This document shows positions 7,640 through 16,673 of a stretch of 64,000 nt of DNA, one piece after another. The position numbers were made by a program, and so were the translations under genes. The stretch's first letter is position 1; every line of letters starts with the position of its first letter. The DNA lies in assembly GCA_002753335.1 (NCBI GenBank), contig PEAD01000010.1:23046-87045 (forward strand), given 5' to 3'. The notes under the pieces are model-generated. The model saw only the letters and a program-made list of their open reading frames with translations. It did no database searches and was not told the DNA's origin. This DNA comes from Nitrospirae bacterium MYbin3. GTDB taxonomy: Bacteria; Nitrospirota; Thermodesulfovibrionia; Thermodesulfovibrionales; Dissulfurispiraceae.

Positions 7640-9943
7640 ATGTGCCGTATTAGCCTGAAAATTTCGGGCACAGTTCAGGGCGTCGGTTTCAGGCCCTTTG
7701 TTTACAATCTCGCAAATAAACTTGGCCTCAACGGATATGTAAACAACACCGCTCAAGGCGTTACCATTGAATTAGAAGGAACCGACACCGAAGCCTTTTT
7801 AAACACAATCAAAAACGATCCCCCCCCCCTTGCCCGCATTGACTCTGTTGAAGCCACAGAACTTCCGTATCTCGGCTATAAAGATTTCAGAATAATTGAA
7901 AGTGTTGACAGCGAAAGCTCTACCCATGTATCCCCTGATGTTTCTGTCTGCGAAGACTGCCTAAATGATATGATGAGCGCTGAAAACAGTCGCTATCTCT
8001 ATCCATTCATCAACTGCACCAACTGCGGTCCGCGCTACTCGATAACAGAAAAAGTTCCTTACGATAGGCCTAACACAACAATGTCGACATTCAGAATGTG
8101 CGCTAAATGCGAAGCAGAATACAACAATCCTACTGACAGAAGATTCCATGCACAACCCAATGCCTGTGCAGCTTGCGGGCCCCGGGTAAGTTTAACCGGC
8201 AGCCGGCAGCCAGCAATCGAAAGCAAAGATGCAATAATAGAGGCGATTGCATTGCTGAAAGAGGGGAAAATCCTCGCGATAAAAGGGCTTGGCGGTTTTC
8301 ATCTTGCCTGTGACGCTTTGAATAAACATGCGGTTCTAAGACTCAGAGAGAAAAAACGTAAGAGCAATAAACCCTTCGCGCTTATGTCCGCAAACGTAGA
8401 GACGATAAGGAACTTCTGCATCATCTCAGAGGAAGAGGAGCGTTTGCTTGCTGATAGGCGCAGACCTATCGTGCTATTAAAAAAACTGACGGCAGAAAGA
8501 AAACTTTCTGATGAAATTGCGCCGAACAATAAATATATAGGATTTATGCTTCCTTACACGCCGCTGCATTATCTTTTATTTCATTATCCCATTGCTGACT
8601 CAAAAGTCATGTCTAATCTTGATGCTCTTGTTATGACAAGCGGCAATTTATCCGAAGAACCGATTGTGGTTGACAACAACGAAGCGCTCGAAAAACTTTC
8701 GGATATTGCGGATGCATTCCTGTTGCACAATAGAGATATCTTCATGCGAGTGGATGATTCGGTGCTCAAAATGCAAAATAACAAATCATCTTTTGTCAGG
8801 CGTTCGCGCGGCTTTGTGCCGGAACCCATATATTTAGACAACAATGGGCCGGAGGTGCTTGCATGCGGCGCTGACCTGAAAAACACCTTCACGCTGACAA
8901 AAAACAATTCCGCAATCGTAAGCCAGCATATTGGTGATATGGAAAATCTCGATACATTAAACTTTTTTGAGGAAAGTCTCAAAAATCTCAACCAGGTTTA
9001 CCGTGCAAACCCAACAGCCATAGCGCATGACCTGCATCCGAGCTATCTTTCAACAAAATGGGCAATTGACTACGGCCACAAATCACAAATCCCCACCCAT
9101 GGCATTCAGCATCACTATGCCCATATCGCATCGGTGATGGCCGAACAAGGCATAACCGAAAAAGTGATAGGCGTTGCGCTCGACGGGACAGGATACGGCA
9201 CAGACGGCAGCCTGTGGGGAGGAGAGTTTCTCATATCTGGGATTGAAAGCTTTGAGAGGTCGGCGCATTTCAAGTATATACCGATTCCCGGAGGCGAAAG
9301 CGCTATCAAAGAATGCTGGCGGACAGCAATAAGCTATCTTCAGCATTCATCTCCACACAATGCACGACAAAAGCTTGAAGAGTTAGGCTTTGTCCAAAAA
9401 TACGGTAAAAATAACATAGATAATATTTTAAAGCTGTCAGCAAATAGACAGTTCTCTCCCCTTTCATCAGGCGCAGGAAGGCTGTTTGACGCTGTTGCAG
9501 CGCTTTCGGGTGTATGCGATAAAAATACCTTTGAGGGCGAGGCTGCAATAGCGCTCGAAAATCTTGTCAGCGATACGATCGAAGACTCCTACGATTATGA
9601 TATAGCTGCCGGAGTTCCTGCTATGGTGGATTTTTCGAAAACCATAATCAGCGTGGTGCGCGATGTTATCAGCAATATACCAAGAGAGGTTATCTCCACA
9701 AAATTTCACAATGCAGTTGCAACGGCGGTAAAACAAACTGTAGAGAAAATATCGGCAGAATCAGGAATCAAAGTGGTTGTGCTGAGCGGAGGCGTTTTCC
9801 AGAACGAATATCTGCTGAAAAAAATTACGTCGCTTCTGGAAAAATCAGGCTTTGTCATTTACACCAATGAGAAAGTGCCCTGCAACGATGCAGGGATATC
9901 GCTCGGACAAGCTTATATTATAAGAGAACGGCTGAAGCGTTAA
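7640..9943 (+). CDS. hypF: Carbamoyltransferase HypF, [NiFe] hydrogenase maturation
   Basis: A 767-residue protein with the full HypF architecture. The acylphosphatase-like domain is at about residues 1-90 (GTVQGVGFRPFVYNLA). Two zinc-finger segments follow at about 105-195 (CEDCLNDM, INCTNCGPRYS, CAKCEAEY, CAACGPR), then a YrdC-like domain at about 205-375 and a Kae1/TobZ-like C-terminal domain (HHYAHIASVMAE, VALDGTGYGTDGSLWGGEF, LSGGVFQNEYL). HypF makes thiocarboxamide on HypE from carbamoyl phosphate, the source of the cyanide ligands of [NiFe] hydrogenases. A TATAAT hexamer at 7598-7603 may be its -10 box, with no good -35. No other hyp or hydrogenase gene is in the window. Its stop overlaps the tail of the convergent lipoprotein gene by four bases. 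Confidence 0.96.
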   Translation: MCRISLKISGTVQGVGFRPFVYNLANKLGLNGYVNNTAQGVTIELEGTDTEAFLNTIKNDPPPLARIDSVEATELPYLGYKDFRIIESVDSESSTHVSPDVSVCEDCLNDMMSAENSRYLYPFINCTNCGPRYSITEKVPYDRPNTTMSTFRMCAKCEAEYNNPTDRRFHAQPNACAACGPRVSLTGSRQPAIESKDAIIEAIALLKEGKILAIKGLGGFHLACDALNKHAVLRLREKKRKSNKPFALMSANVETIRNFCIISEEEERLLADRRRPIVLLKKLTAERKLSDEIAPNNKYIGFMLPYTPLHYLLFHYPIADSKVMSNLDALVMTSGNLSEEPIVVDNNEALEKLSDIADAFLLHNRDIFMRVDDSVLKMQNNKSSFVRRSRGFVPEPIYLDNNGPEVLACGADLKNTFTLTKNNSAIVSQHIGDMENLDTLNFFEESLKNLNQVYRANPTAIAHDLHPSYLSTKWAIDYGHKSQIPTHGIQHHYAHIASVMAEQGITEKVIGVALDGTGYGTDGSLWGGEFLISGIESFERSAHFKYIPIPGGESAIKECWRTAISYLQHSSPHNARQKLEELGFVQKYGKNNIDNILKLSANRQFSPLSSGAGRLFDAVAALSGVCDKNTFEGEAAIALENLVSDTIEDSYDYDIAAGVPAMVDFSKTIISVVRDVISNIPREVISTKFHNAVATAVKQTVEKISAESGIKVVVLSGGVFQNEYLLKKITSLLEKSGFVIYTNEKVPCNDAGISLGQAYIIRERLKR

Positions 9944-11211
9944 TCGGTATAAAACCGCACCTTGTCTATCCATATTGTCCCCTTGACCGGAGGATTATTT
10001 TCAGAATACGCTCCGATACTGAACGCCTCTACTCTGCTCAAGTCAATTATCTGCTTGCCTGCTTTTGCGCCGAATTTTGTTGCGCCGCCCTTTACCCATC
10101 CACGGCCTATAAAGATGTCTTCAAACGAAACTCTCACAAGCTTCCAGTCTGTTTCTGTTTCGAATAAAGCCACCCAAGCATCAATAGTATTGGGATCATC
10201 CCTATCTGAAATAAGAATTCTTAAATGTCCTATAACCTGAGGCTCTGCCTTAACATAAAACTCTATTCCCGAAAACATCGAGAGGTCACGTTTCTTCATG
10301 TTTTCGATGCGGGCAAGCATGTCTTTAGGCGAACCTGTAAAGTCAAAATCCATGCGCATAGATTGCTTTGAATTATCCGCACCCTTGGCCTTATCTGTTT
10401 TAATTACAAATACCCCTTTGGCTTTATATCCTATGCTCCAAGCAGGGGTAAGCGTACTCCCCTCAAAATCTTCGTTCAGGCTGGTTGCATCGCGAAGCTC
10501 GTTCGGTTTAAACAAAGGGGTCTTCATCGTTACCGCTGCTACAGCCTCGCCTGTTCTCACATTCACAAGCCTCAGGTTAATGTCCCATACTCCGCTGATC
10601 TCGGCAAGCGTTCCGGTAAGGATTAGATCGGCCGTTATCAGATTGCCAATAATTTTTTCGGGCGTTTCTTTCGTCAGACCGCTCAGGCTCAGCTGAAGCT
10701 CGTTAATCACCGACTTCAGCTTGGACCTTTCCACTATTGTGAACTGGCCCGAATCTATCAGCAAGGAGGTCAAGCCTTCCAGCGTAACCCTGCCTGCCGC
10801 TTTTTCGCGTCCCCTTATCACCTCAAAATCAACCACAGCAAGCGTTTTCTTGGGTATCTTCAGTTTGACAGAAGAATTTGCTGCAAACACTGCAGGAGCA
10901 GCAAGTGTTATCACGACATTAGAGCCGCGCACCTCTTTGACCGTGCCGGCAATATTATTGACCTCGGTTTTTATGCCTTCGATAAAAACAGATCTATTAA
11001 CAACCTGCTGCGCCAACTCGCTTACAGGGTTATCTGTGGACTTCTGAATATCCGGCATTTTTATAGAAACAGTCACATCATTTCCGGACACGGTCTGAAC
11101 AATACCGTCTATGAAAAGAAGCTTTACCGGCTCGGGCGCTCTGTCCGGTTCCTTTGGTGTTATGCAGGAGCACAACAAAAAAGTGATGATTATTGCTGAC
11201 AAATTTTTCAT
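9940..11211 (-). CDS. CsgG/FlgO-like lipoprotein with C-terminal beta-sandwich domain
   Basis: A 423-residue predicted lipoprotein: the signal peptide ends in the lipobox-like FLLCSC near residues 15-20. Residues about 110-240 resemble the CsgG/FlgO domain (KKTLAVVDFEV, LLIDSGQFTIVERSKLKSVINELQ, ADLILTGTLAEI, LVNVRTGEAVAAV), found in outer-membrane secretion or flagellar-associated lipoproteins. The C-terminal 180 residues look like a CIA30/CBM11-type beta-sandwich (FSGIEFYVKAE, TDWKLVRVSFEDIF, GTIWIDKVRFY). This pairing is unusual to my knowledge. It lies upstream of no flagellar or curli genes and leads into no clear operon except possibly lolA, 35 bases away on the same strand. Role unknown; envelope location is well supported. 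Confidence 0.72.
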   Translation of the reverse strand: MKNLSAIIITFLLCSCITPKEPDRAPEPVKLLFIDGIVQTVSGNDVTVSIKMPDIQKSTDNPVSELAQQVVNRSVFIEGIKTEVNNIAGTVKEVRGSNVVITLAAPAVFAANSSVKLKIPKKTLAVVDFEVIRGREKAAGRVTLEGLTSLLIDSGQFTIVERSKLKSVINELQLSLSGLTKETPEKIIGNLITADLILTGTLAEISGVWDINLRLVNVRTGEAVAAVTMKTPLFKPNELRDATSLNEDFEGSTLTPAWSIGYKAKGVFVIKTDKAKGADNSKQSMRMDFDFTGSPKDMLARIENMKKRDLSMFSGIEFYVKAEPQVIGHLRILISDRDDPNTIDAWVALFETETDWKLVRVSFEDIFIGRGWVKGGATKFGAKAGKQIIDLSRVEAFSIGAYSENNPPVKGTIWIDKVRFYTD

Positions 11212-11246
11212 CTTGCCCCTCTATAATATTATTTCAGCACCGTCAA

Positions 11247-11870
11247 CTATCGGGTTATTATGTTTACGTCTTCCGTCGGAGAAAAATCAAAAACCCGGTC
11301 TTTGATGCCGGAGTTAATTGTTACATCGTCAAGCTTTATATCGGTTTTGTTTGAGCGTGTATCGGTGATAACCAACCCTTCTATCGGGAACTCACCATCT
11401 CCTGTCAAAAGTTCTATAGACAAAATAGCGCCCATCTGCTTCTTCGGTTTAAGCAGAAACCTGCGCTCTCCTGTTTGAGAAACTTCAAACTCTTTTCTTA
11501 TATCTCCCAACCCTGCCAATAAAGCTATCGGTGCCTGTCCGTAGGTGGTCTTGTCAAACCTGCCTTTTAAGGCCTGCTTCTCGTTCTTCAGGTAGATGAT
11601 AATGTCATCGCCGTTTATAAAAACGGTCTGGGGATTCTTGCCCCTGTAATCCCATTTCATCTTTTTAGCCTTCAGATAGAAAAAGCCTTTGTATGAATCG
11701 GTCCTCTTAAAATCTTTTATAAAGCTCTTCTGCACAAAGCCGCCTTTGATATCAGCAATTCCCGAATAGGCCTTTTGTATTTTTTCTATGGCATCATCAG
11801 TCTCAGCGGCAAAAGAAAAAACTGACATGAAGCAAACGGACAGAAAAGCGCTGAGAAAACATTTTTTCAT
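11247..11870 (-). CDS. lolA: Outer-membrane lipoprotein carrier protein LolA
   Basis: A 207-residue periplasmic chaperone that carries lipoproteins from LolCDE in the inner membrane to the outer membrane. It has a signal peptide (residues 1-22, ending FSFAAE). LolA-type strands follow: KIQKAYSGIADIKGGFVQKSF, GFFYLKAKKMKWDYRG, TVFINGDDIIIYLK and FLLKPKK. Length matches the family. It sits directly upstream of the FlgO-like lipoprotein gene, consistent with an envelope role for both. LolB is not seen here. Confidence 0.87.
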   Translation of the reverse strand: MKKCFLSAFLSVCFMSVFSFAAETDDAIEKIQKAYSGIADIKGGFVQKSFIKDFKRTDSYKGFFYLKAKKMKWDYRGKNPQTVFINGDDIIIYLKNEKQALKGRFDKTTYGQAPIALLAGLGDIRKEFEVSQTGERRFLLKPKKQMGAILSIELLTGDGEFPIEGLVITDTRSNKTDIKLDDVTINSGIKDRVFDFSPTEDVNIITR

Positions 11871-11919
11871 TACTTATTATACGCTTTTCAATACGTTGCC
11901 ACCAATAGGTTTTGCAATT

Positions 11920-12354
11920 TTATCTGAAAGTCTTGTGGCATGAAACACAGGCCGCAAGGAGTTTCTGTGTCAGCGTAGTCATACGTTTTGTGTCGTTTTC
12001 TTCGGCAGCATGCGCCAGCAATTCAAGATTATGATGGAACTGTTTGTCCATCTTCACAAACTCCTTTACGCGGTGGGCGTTCTTAGGTATTTTTACTGTG
12101 CCATGATGCACTCCCTCATGGGTCTTTTCCATTGTGCCGTGCATAGAGTGAAGCGCCTTGTGCACCCGCTCCCCATTCCCGACAGCAACGGCAGAAACAA
12201 CCTCCCTGAAAACTCCGTCCAGTATCATCATCTCTTCGATAAGCGGATTCGCCCCTGAAACGATCGACTTATGCGCATGATTCTCAGCAACAGCTATTGC
12301 CGCTATCAGCATGATAATAGCCGTAAACATACTTACAACTTTCTTCCTGTCCAT
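11920..12354 (-). CDS. Cytochrome c'-like monoheme protein
   Basis: A 144-residue secreted protein: signal peptide MDRKKVVSMFTAIIMLIAAIAVAE, then a mostly helical body and a C-terminal heme-binding site CVSCH followed by KTFR. A single CxxCH at the very end of a four-helix bundle is the class II cytochrome c/c' layout. The body is unusually rich in His (for example HKALHSMHGTMEKTHEGVHHG), so extra metal binding is possible. AGGAGG precedes the ATG. It is followed upstream on the same strand by a heme-containing membrane protein, suggesting a joint redox role in the periplasm. Partner unknown. Confidence 0.8.
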   Translation of the reverse strand: MDRKKVVSMFTAIIMLIAAIAVAENHAHKSIVSGANPLIEEMMILDGVFREVVSAVAVGNGERVHKALHSMHGTMEKTHEGVHHGTVKIPKNAHRVKEFVKMDKQFHHNLELLAHAAEENDTKRMTTLTQKLLAACVSCHKTFR

Positions 12355-12403
12355 AACTCTCCTCCTATTTTTAAATTAAATACAAAATACGCACCATTGA
12401 ATT

Positions 12404-13309
12404 CTACCACCATCTCCAAAGAGATATAACAAACACTATAAGGAACACAAAAATCAGGTTCATGTATGCAAAGAAATAAAATAACTTCATCGGCACAGGC
12501 CTTTCGCTCTTGTCTGTCTGGAGGAGTTTGCCGATTACAGGCATTTTCAGAACTCTGTCCTCACCATGAGGCGCCTGCTTTAAAATATCTGTGAGGTCAT
12601 GACCGGCAGCATGCTTTGCCATATGCGAGCCGCTCTTCCAAAGCTTGCTGCCCGCAACATCATAAATAATCCCGTTGTACGCGATATAGGCAGGACGGCC
12701 ATCCTTGCCGTCGCAATGGGAAAGTTGTTCATGGTTAAGGTCCTGCTTGCAGTTCTTGATATCGCATTGCATTTTTCTTCTAAGCCTGGGGCCTATAACG
12801 AAAGTTACGAAGATAGCGGTCGAAACCATTACCATAAAGAGTGCTATCTTTATGGTCAGCAAAATCCCAAATCTTGTGTGAAAAAGCATGTCCCAGCTTG
12901 GAACTCTCGCGAGTGATAAAAGTGTTCCGGTTATTGTCATTATAAAAATTGAAAGCCAGCCCAGCATGAGTTCTCCCTTCGGAAGCCCGCCTGCAGCATA
13001 TGCTGGCTTAAGGAGAATATGAACGTAAAGAATTGTGCCGAACCACATTATCGCGGTTATTGTGTGAATGTAGCCGATGATAAACCTTACTATTTTCTGA
13101 GTCTGCGTAAGCGGCCTGAAATGTCCTTTTATGCGTAGATCGTCTCTGAAAGCCTCTCCTGCAGCTGTCAGCTTGCCTCCGCCGACAGCCTCTACATGAC
13201 ATTCGCCGCAGTTCTTTCCGGTCTGCCCCGCATACTCCTGTGTGCAAAAACCTTCGGATAAAAAGACAAGCGGCAGAAAAAAAATGACTATAGCTAAAGC
13301 TGTTTTCAT
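12404..13309 (-). CDS. Membrane protein fusing a CxxCH heme site, CopD-like helices and a cytochrome b5-like segment
   Basis: About 301 residues from the ATG at 13309, chosen because GGGAGG lies just upstream and a signal peptide (MKTALAIVIFFLPLVFL) follows; a longer start 51 bases upstream is possible. The order seen is: signal peptide; one c-type heme motif CGECH; four hydrophobic segments, including an MWFGTILYVHIL helix like those of CopD/DUF2231-type membrane proteins; a soluble segment resembling a small cytochrome b5-like heme domain (YIAYNGIIYDVAG, HMAKHAAGHDLTD); and a final membrane helix. This suggests electron transfer between membrane and periplasm. The cytochrome c'-like gene is 50 bases downstream. 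No exact family is recognised. Confidence 0.7.
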   Translation of the reverse strand: MKTALAIVIFFLPLVFLSEGFCTQEYAGQTGKNCGECHVEAVGGGKLTAAGEAFRDDLRIKGHFRPLTQTQKIVRFIIGYIHTITAIMWFGTILYVHILLKPAYAAGGLPKGELMLGWLSIFIMTITGTLLSLARVPSWDMLFHTRFGILLTIKIALFMVMVSTAIFVTFVIGPRLRRKMQCDIKNCKQDLNHEQLSHCDGKDGRPAYIAYNGIIYDVAGSKLWKSGSHMAKHAAGHDLTDILKQAPHGEDRVLKMPVIGKLLQTDKSERPVPMKLFYFFAYMNLIFVFLIVFVISLWRWW

Positions 13310-13647
13310 AAACCTCCCTGAACACCGTCTATCCATTTTAGTCCCTGCCGTCGCTCTCAAATGATCTGGGATTAAACATCAGTTCTCCCTAATTTCTGGA
13401 TTTCATTTTTGGCCCTGTTAGCAGCAAAAAAGCTGAAGACCAAAGTCAGAGAGATTTCGAATCCTAATCTTATTTTAGAAGAACCGGGCACTAAACAACA
13501 TGATAAGAATCATATTACAACTGCAGCATTATCCCAGACGTTTCCTGAACCTCAAAGAGCTGACGGTTATAACCGATAGTCCCAGCGTGGACACCGGCCT
13601 CGGTTTCTTTATTGACCCCCATATTTTTTTAGTGGTAATCTAGTCAA
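13310..13647. other. 338-base intergenic region between divergent genes
   Basis: Separates the minus-strand heme membrane protein from the plus-strand TAXI receptor and should hold both promoters. I see no convincing hexamer pair, no RNA gene and no strong hairpin. From about 13410 to 13580 a plus-strand frame stays open for roughly 50 codons (from a TTG) and has protein-like composition, so a decayed coding remnant is possible, but there is no start signal and no recognisable family. Confidence 0.4.
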
Positions 13648-15015
13648 ATGTTCCTGGCTTCAATAAAAAAAGTGCTTGCTCCAAGTCTGGGACGAATAAA
13701 GATAATAGTCGCAGAAACCTTCGGACTTGGTCCCGCAATGGCGCTCAGTGCAATGATTTTCATCTTGCTAGTAGTAATTGGTGCAACTTTCTTGTTTATT
13801 TATTCGGCTCCGCCCGATACTATCATAATCACCAGCGGGGACGATGACACCCGCTTTCTTAAAAATGCAGAGAAGTATCAGAAGATACTTGCTCGAAACA
13901 AAGTAAAGCTTACAATCCTTAAATCCGAGGGCTCACTGGAAAATCTTAAACGCTTGGCAGATCCTTCATTTCGCGTTGATGTCGGTTTTGTTCAAACAGG
14001 AGTGGCAAAAAAACAAAATATTGACAAGCTGCTCTCGCTCGGAAGCATTTCCTATGAACCACTTTACATATTCTATCGAAGCACCAAACCTCTGGAACGG
14101 CTTTCCCAATTTAACGGCAAGCGGGTTGCAATTGGCGAAGATGGCACCGGAACACATGTGCTGGCATTGGAACTCCTTGCAAAAAACGGCATCAACCCTG
14201 GTGACAAGACCGAACTGCTCGAAATGGATGATGAAGATGCAGAAAAATCACTTCTGGAAGGCAAGATTGACGCCGTATTTATGATGAGCGATTCCGCATC
14301 TTCACAGACCATACGAGAGCTGCTGCGCACGCCAGGAATAAGGCTTTTCGATTTCTCCCAAGCTGATGCCTATTCCCGCCGTATCGGCTATTTGAACAAA
14401 ATAGTGCTTCCGATGGGCTCCATTGATTTCGGTAAAAATATTCCGGAACATGATGTCAACCTGATCAGTCCCACAGTTGAACTGATTGCACGCGCTGACC
14501 TCCATCCGGCGCTCTCAGATCTTCTGCTGGAGGCGGCAACCGAAGTACACTCCCGCCAGGGATTAACCCATAAACGCGGTGAGTTTCCGGCAATGCTTGA
14601 ACATGAATACAGAATCAGCCCCGATGCAGCCCGCTTCTATAAATCGGGCAAAAGTTTTTTATACAAATATCTTCCCTTTTGGATGGCAAGCCTTATAAAT
14701 CGAATTCTTGTCATATTTGTACCTATGCTTTTGATATTGATTCCTGGACTTAAAAGCATTCCGGTGCTCTACAGATGGAGAATGAGATTGCGTCTGCTCC
14801 GCTGGTACCGCGCGCTATTAATCCTCGAAGAAGATTTAGCCGCTCCAGTACCAATTGAGACGCACAATGAATTGCTGGAACGCCTCAACCGCATAGAGGA
14901 AACCGTCAACAAATTAAAGGTACCCGCATCGTTTGCTGACCAATTCTTTACACTGCGCAGTTATATGGGCATGGTACGAGAGCGTCTTATGCGCAAGACA
15001 GGCCTGCAAAATTAA
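13648..15015 (+). CDS. TAXI-family solute-binding protein with membrane anchors
   Basis: A 455-residue protein. A membrane helix at about residues 25-53 is followed by a periplasmic binding domain of the TRAP-associated extracytoplasmic immunogenic (TAXI) type. Family features are the strand near IIITSGDD, VGFVQTGV, LYIFYRS, LSQFNGKRVAIGEDGTGTH, LLEGKIDAVFMM and PEHDVNLISPTVELIARADLHPALSDLL. A second membrane helix at about 345-370 (PFWMASLINRILVIFVPMLLIL) and a short coiled cytoplasmic tail with NRIEETVNKLKVP follow. Most TAXI receptors are free or lipid-anchored and sit beside a TRAP permease; here there is no permease and the protein is double-anchored, so a sensing role is possible. It lies eight bases before corA. 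Confidence 0.82.
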   Translation: MFLASIKKVLAPSLGRIKIIVAETFGLGPAMALSAMIFILLVVIGATFLFIYSAPPDTIIITSGDDDTRFLKNAEKYQKILARNKVKLTILKSEGSLENLKRLADPSFRVDVGFVQTGVAKKQNIDKLLSLGSISYEPLYIFYRSTKPLERLSQFNGKRVAIGEDGTGTHVLALELLAKNGINPGDKTELLEMDDEDAEKSLLEGKIDAVFMMSDSASSQTIRELLRTPGIRLFDFSQADAYSRRIGYLNKIVLPMGSIDFGKNIPEHDVNLISPTVELIARADLHPALSDLLLEAATEVHSRQGLTHKRGEFPAMLEHEYRISPDAARFYKSGKSFLYKYLPFWMASLINRILVIFVPMLLILIPGLKSIPVLYRWRMRLRLLRWYRALLILEEDLAAPVPIETHNELLERLNRIEETVNKLKVPASFADQFFTLRSYMGMVRERLMRKTGLQN

Positions 15016-15023
15016 AATCTTTT

Positions 15024-16091
15024 ATGAAACGACTTGCATATAAGCGATCTAAAAAATCAGGTCTTCCACCTGGTTCAACTGTTCATATAGGCGAGAAAAA
15101 ATCCGATGTCGTCAAAATTGCGGTGATAGATTATGACGAAAATGGTGTTCAGGAAAAAGCGGTTCAGAGAATCGAAGAATGTTTTGCATTTAGAGATCGA
15201 CAATCCATCACATGGATCAACATTGAAGGGGTACACGATACCGATATTATTACAAAGCTTGGGGAGTATTACGGTTTTCATCCCCTTATGCTCGAAGACA
15301 TCGCAAACACTCAGCAGCGGCCTAAGATGGATGATTATGCTGAGTACCTTTATATAGTTTTAAAAATGATATTCAAGAGCAGCTTAAATGATATTGTAAA
15401 GACCGAGCAAGTGAGTTTTATTACCGGCTTAAACTTTGTCATCTCTTTTCAAGAAGGGGTTGAGGGCGATGTGTTTGAGCCTCTGAGGGAGGCAATACGT
15501 AACAACAAGAACCGTTTTCGAGTGATGGGGGCTGACTATCTTCTTTACTCGCTCATTGATGCAATTGTTGATAGTTATTTCGGAGTTCTCGAAAATATGG
15601 GAGAGGAGATAGAAACTGTCGAGGATGTGCTAATTCTGAATCCTGAGTCTCAAACACTGGAGACCATTCACAGACTGAAACGCGAACTGATTACTCTGAG
15701 AAAAGCTGTTTGGCCTCTCCGAGAACTGATAAACAAACTACAGAGAAATGAAACGTCCATAATAAAGGATCATACAAAAGTATATCTTCGTGATGTTTAT
15801 GATCACACCATCCAGATAATCGACACTGTGGAGACCTACCGAGATATGGTGTCGGGAATGATAGATATTTATCTGTCAAGCGCCAGCAATCGTATGAATG
15901 CGATAATGAAGGTGCTGAAAATCATAGCGACAATTTTTATGCCGCTGACCTTTCTTGCAGGAGTGTACGGCATGAATTTTAAGCACATGCCGGAATACGA
16001 ATGGCAATACGGATATCCTCTTTTATGGCTTTTCATGATCGCGATAAGCGGCGCAATGCTGTATTTTTTCAGAAGAAAGAAATGGATTTAA
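15024..16091 (+). CDS. corA: CorA-family magnesium/cobalt transporter
   Basis: A 355-residue member of the CorA channel family, a homopentameric Mg2+ (also Co2+ or Ni2+) channel of the inner membrane. The large N-terminal cytoplasmic domain contains FHPLMLEDIANTQQRPKMDDY, a standard CorA segment, and the long stalk helix. The signature loop YGMNF, with Gly-Met-Asn at 316-318, lies between the two C-terminal membrane helices. The KK(W) basic end is typical. Length is normal. It follows the TAXI gene by eight bases and is probably co-transcribed with it. Confidence 0.95.
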   Translation: MKRLAYKRSKKSGLPPGSTVHIGEKKSDVVKIAVIDYDENGVQEKAVQRIEECFAFRDRQSITWINIEGVHDTDIITKLGEYYGFHPLMLEDIANTQQRPKMDDYAEYLYIVLKMIFKSSLNDIVKTEQVSFITGLNFVISFQEGVEGDVFEPLREAIRNNKNRFRVMGADYLLYSLIDAIVDSYFGVLENMGEEIETVEDVLILNPESQTLETIHRLKRELITLRKAVWPLRELINKLQRNETSIIKDHTKVYLRDVYDHTIQIIDTVETYRDMVSGMIDIYLSSASNRMNAIMKVLKIIATIFMPLTFLAGVYGMNFKHMPEYEWQYGYPLLWLFMIAISGAMLYFFRRKKWI

Positions 16092-16176
16092 AAAGACAAT
16101 AATCTTAAACAGCGGGAACAGACGCACCTGAAAAAAGAACAATGGATAAGGGAAACGAGAAAACGAGAATTTTATT

Positions 16177-16205
16177 TTGACAGAATTTTTACATAGTGGT
16201 AGTAT
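16177..16205 (+). promoter_or_regulatory. Predicted sigma-70 promoter of the small lipoprotein gene
   Basis: A perfect -35 TTGACA at 16177-16182, a 17-base spacer and TAGTAT at 16200-16205 (4/6 match) lie 42 bases before the start codon at 16248. GGAGG is present between promoter and ATG. One of the better promoter matches in the window. Confidence 0.6.
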
Positions 16206-16247
16206 TTAGCACCGTATCAGTATTAACAAAAATGGAGGTTATGTTTT

Positions 16248-16604
16248 ATGAAAAATTTGCGCATTATTGTTCCTTGTATTGCTGTGTTACTGTTTGGCTG
16301 TTCTACTCCAAATCAAATGAGGGAGAAAACTCCGGATATGGAAGTCACGAGCAGCAAGCCTGCTCAGAAAGTTGCTGCTTGTATTGCTAACCGTTGGGAG
16401 AATTTGGGCGTTATGGGGTCCACGATCCCCGTCAATATGAAGCCGACAGAAGATGGTTATTCTGTGTCATGGTATAACACCACTTGGGAAAAAACCAATA
16501 TTATTGCCGATGTCAAAGAAAACAAAAGCGGATCAGTAACTCGCTTTTATAGGGCCATTAGTATGACTGAGCGTTTCGAGAAGGCAATTAAGGAGTGCCA
16601 GTAA
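16248..16604 (+). CDS. Small lipoprotein of unknown function
   Basis: A 118-residue predicted lipoprotein: signal MKNLRIIVPCIAVLLFGC with a lipobox LFGC, mature N-terminal Cys followed by STPNQ. The mature part has short beta-rich stretches (GYSVSWYNTTWEKTNIIADVKENKSGSVTRFYRAI) and two further cysteines, one in CIANRW and one near the C-terminus, that could form a disulfide. I do not recognise a family with confidence. It has its own promoter and a GGAGG ribosome-binding site and appears monocistronic. Confidence 0.75.
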   Translation: MKNLRIIVPCIAVLLFGCSTPNQMREKTPDMEVTSSKPAQKVAACIANRWENLGVMGSTIPVNMKPTEDGYSVSWYNTTWEKTNIIADVKENKSGSVTRFYRAISMTERFEKAIKECQ

Positions 16605-16673
16605 ATAAAGTACTTTTTAACGTGATCGCGTAAAACGCTCCCCATGAATTCCAGCGTTCGGTAAAACCTAAAT

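Noticed and set aside
13410..13580. Open frame of roughly 50 codons in the divergent gap before the TAXI gene
   Set aside because: Starts only with TTG, has no ribosome-binding site and no homology I recognise; listed only as a note on the gap.
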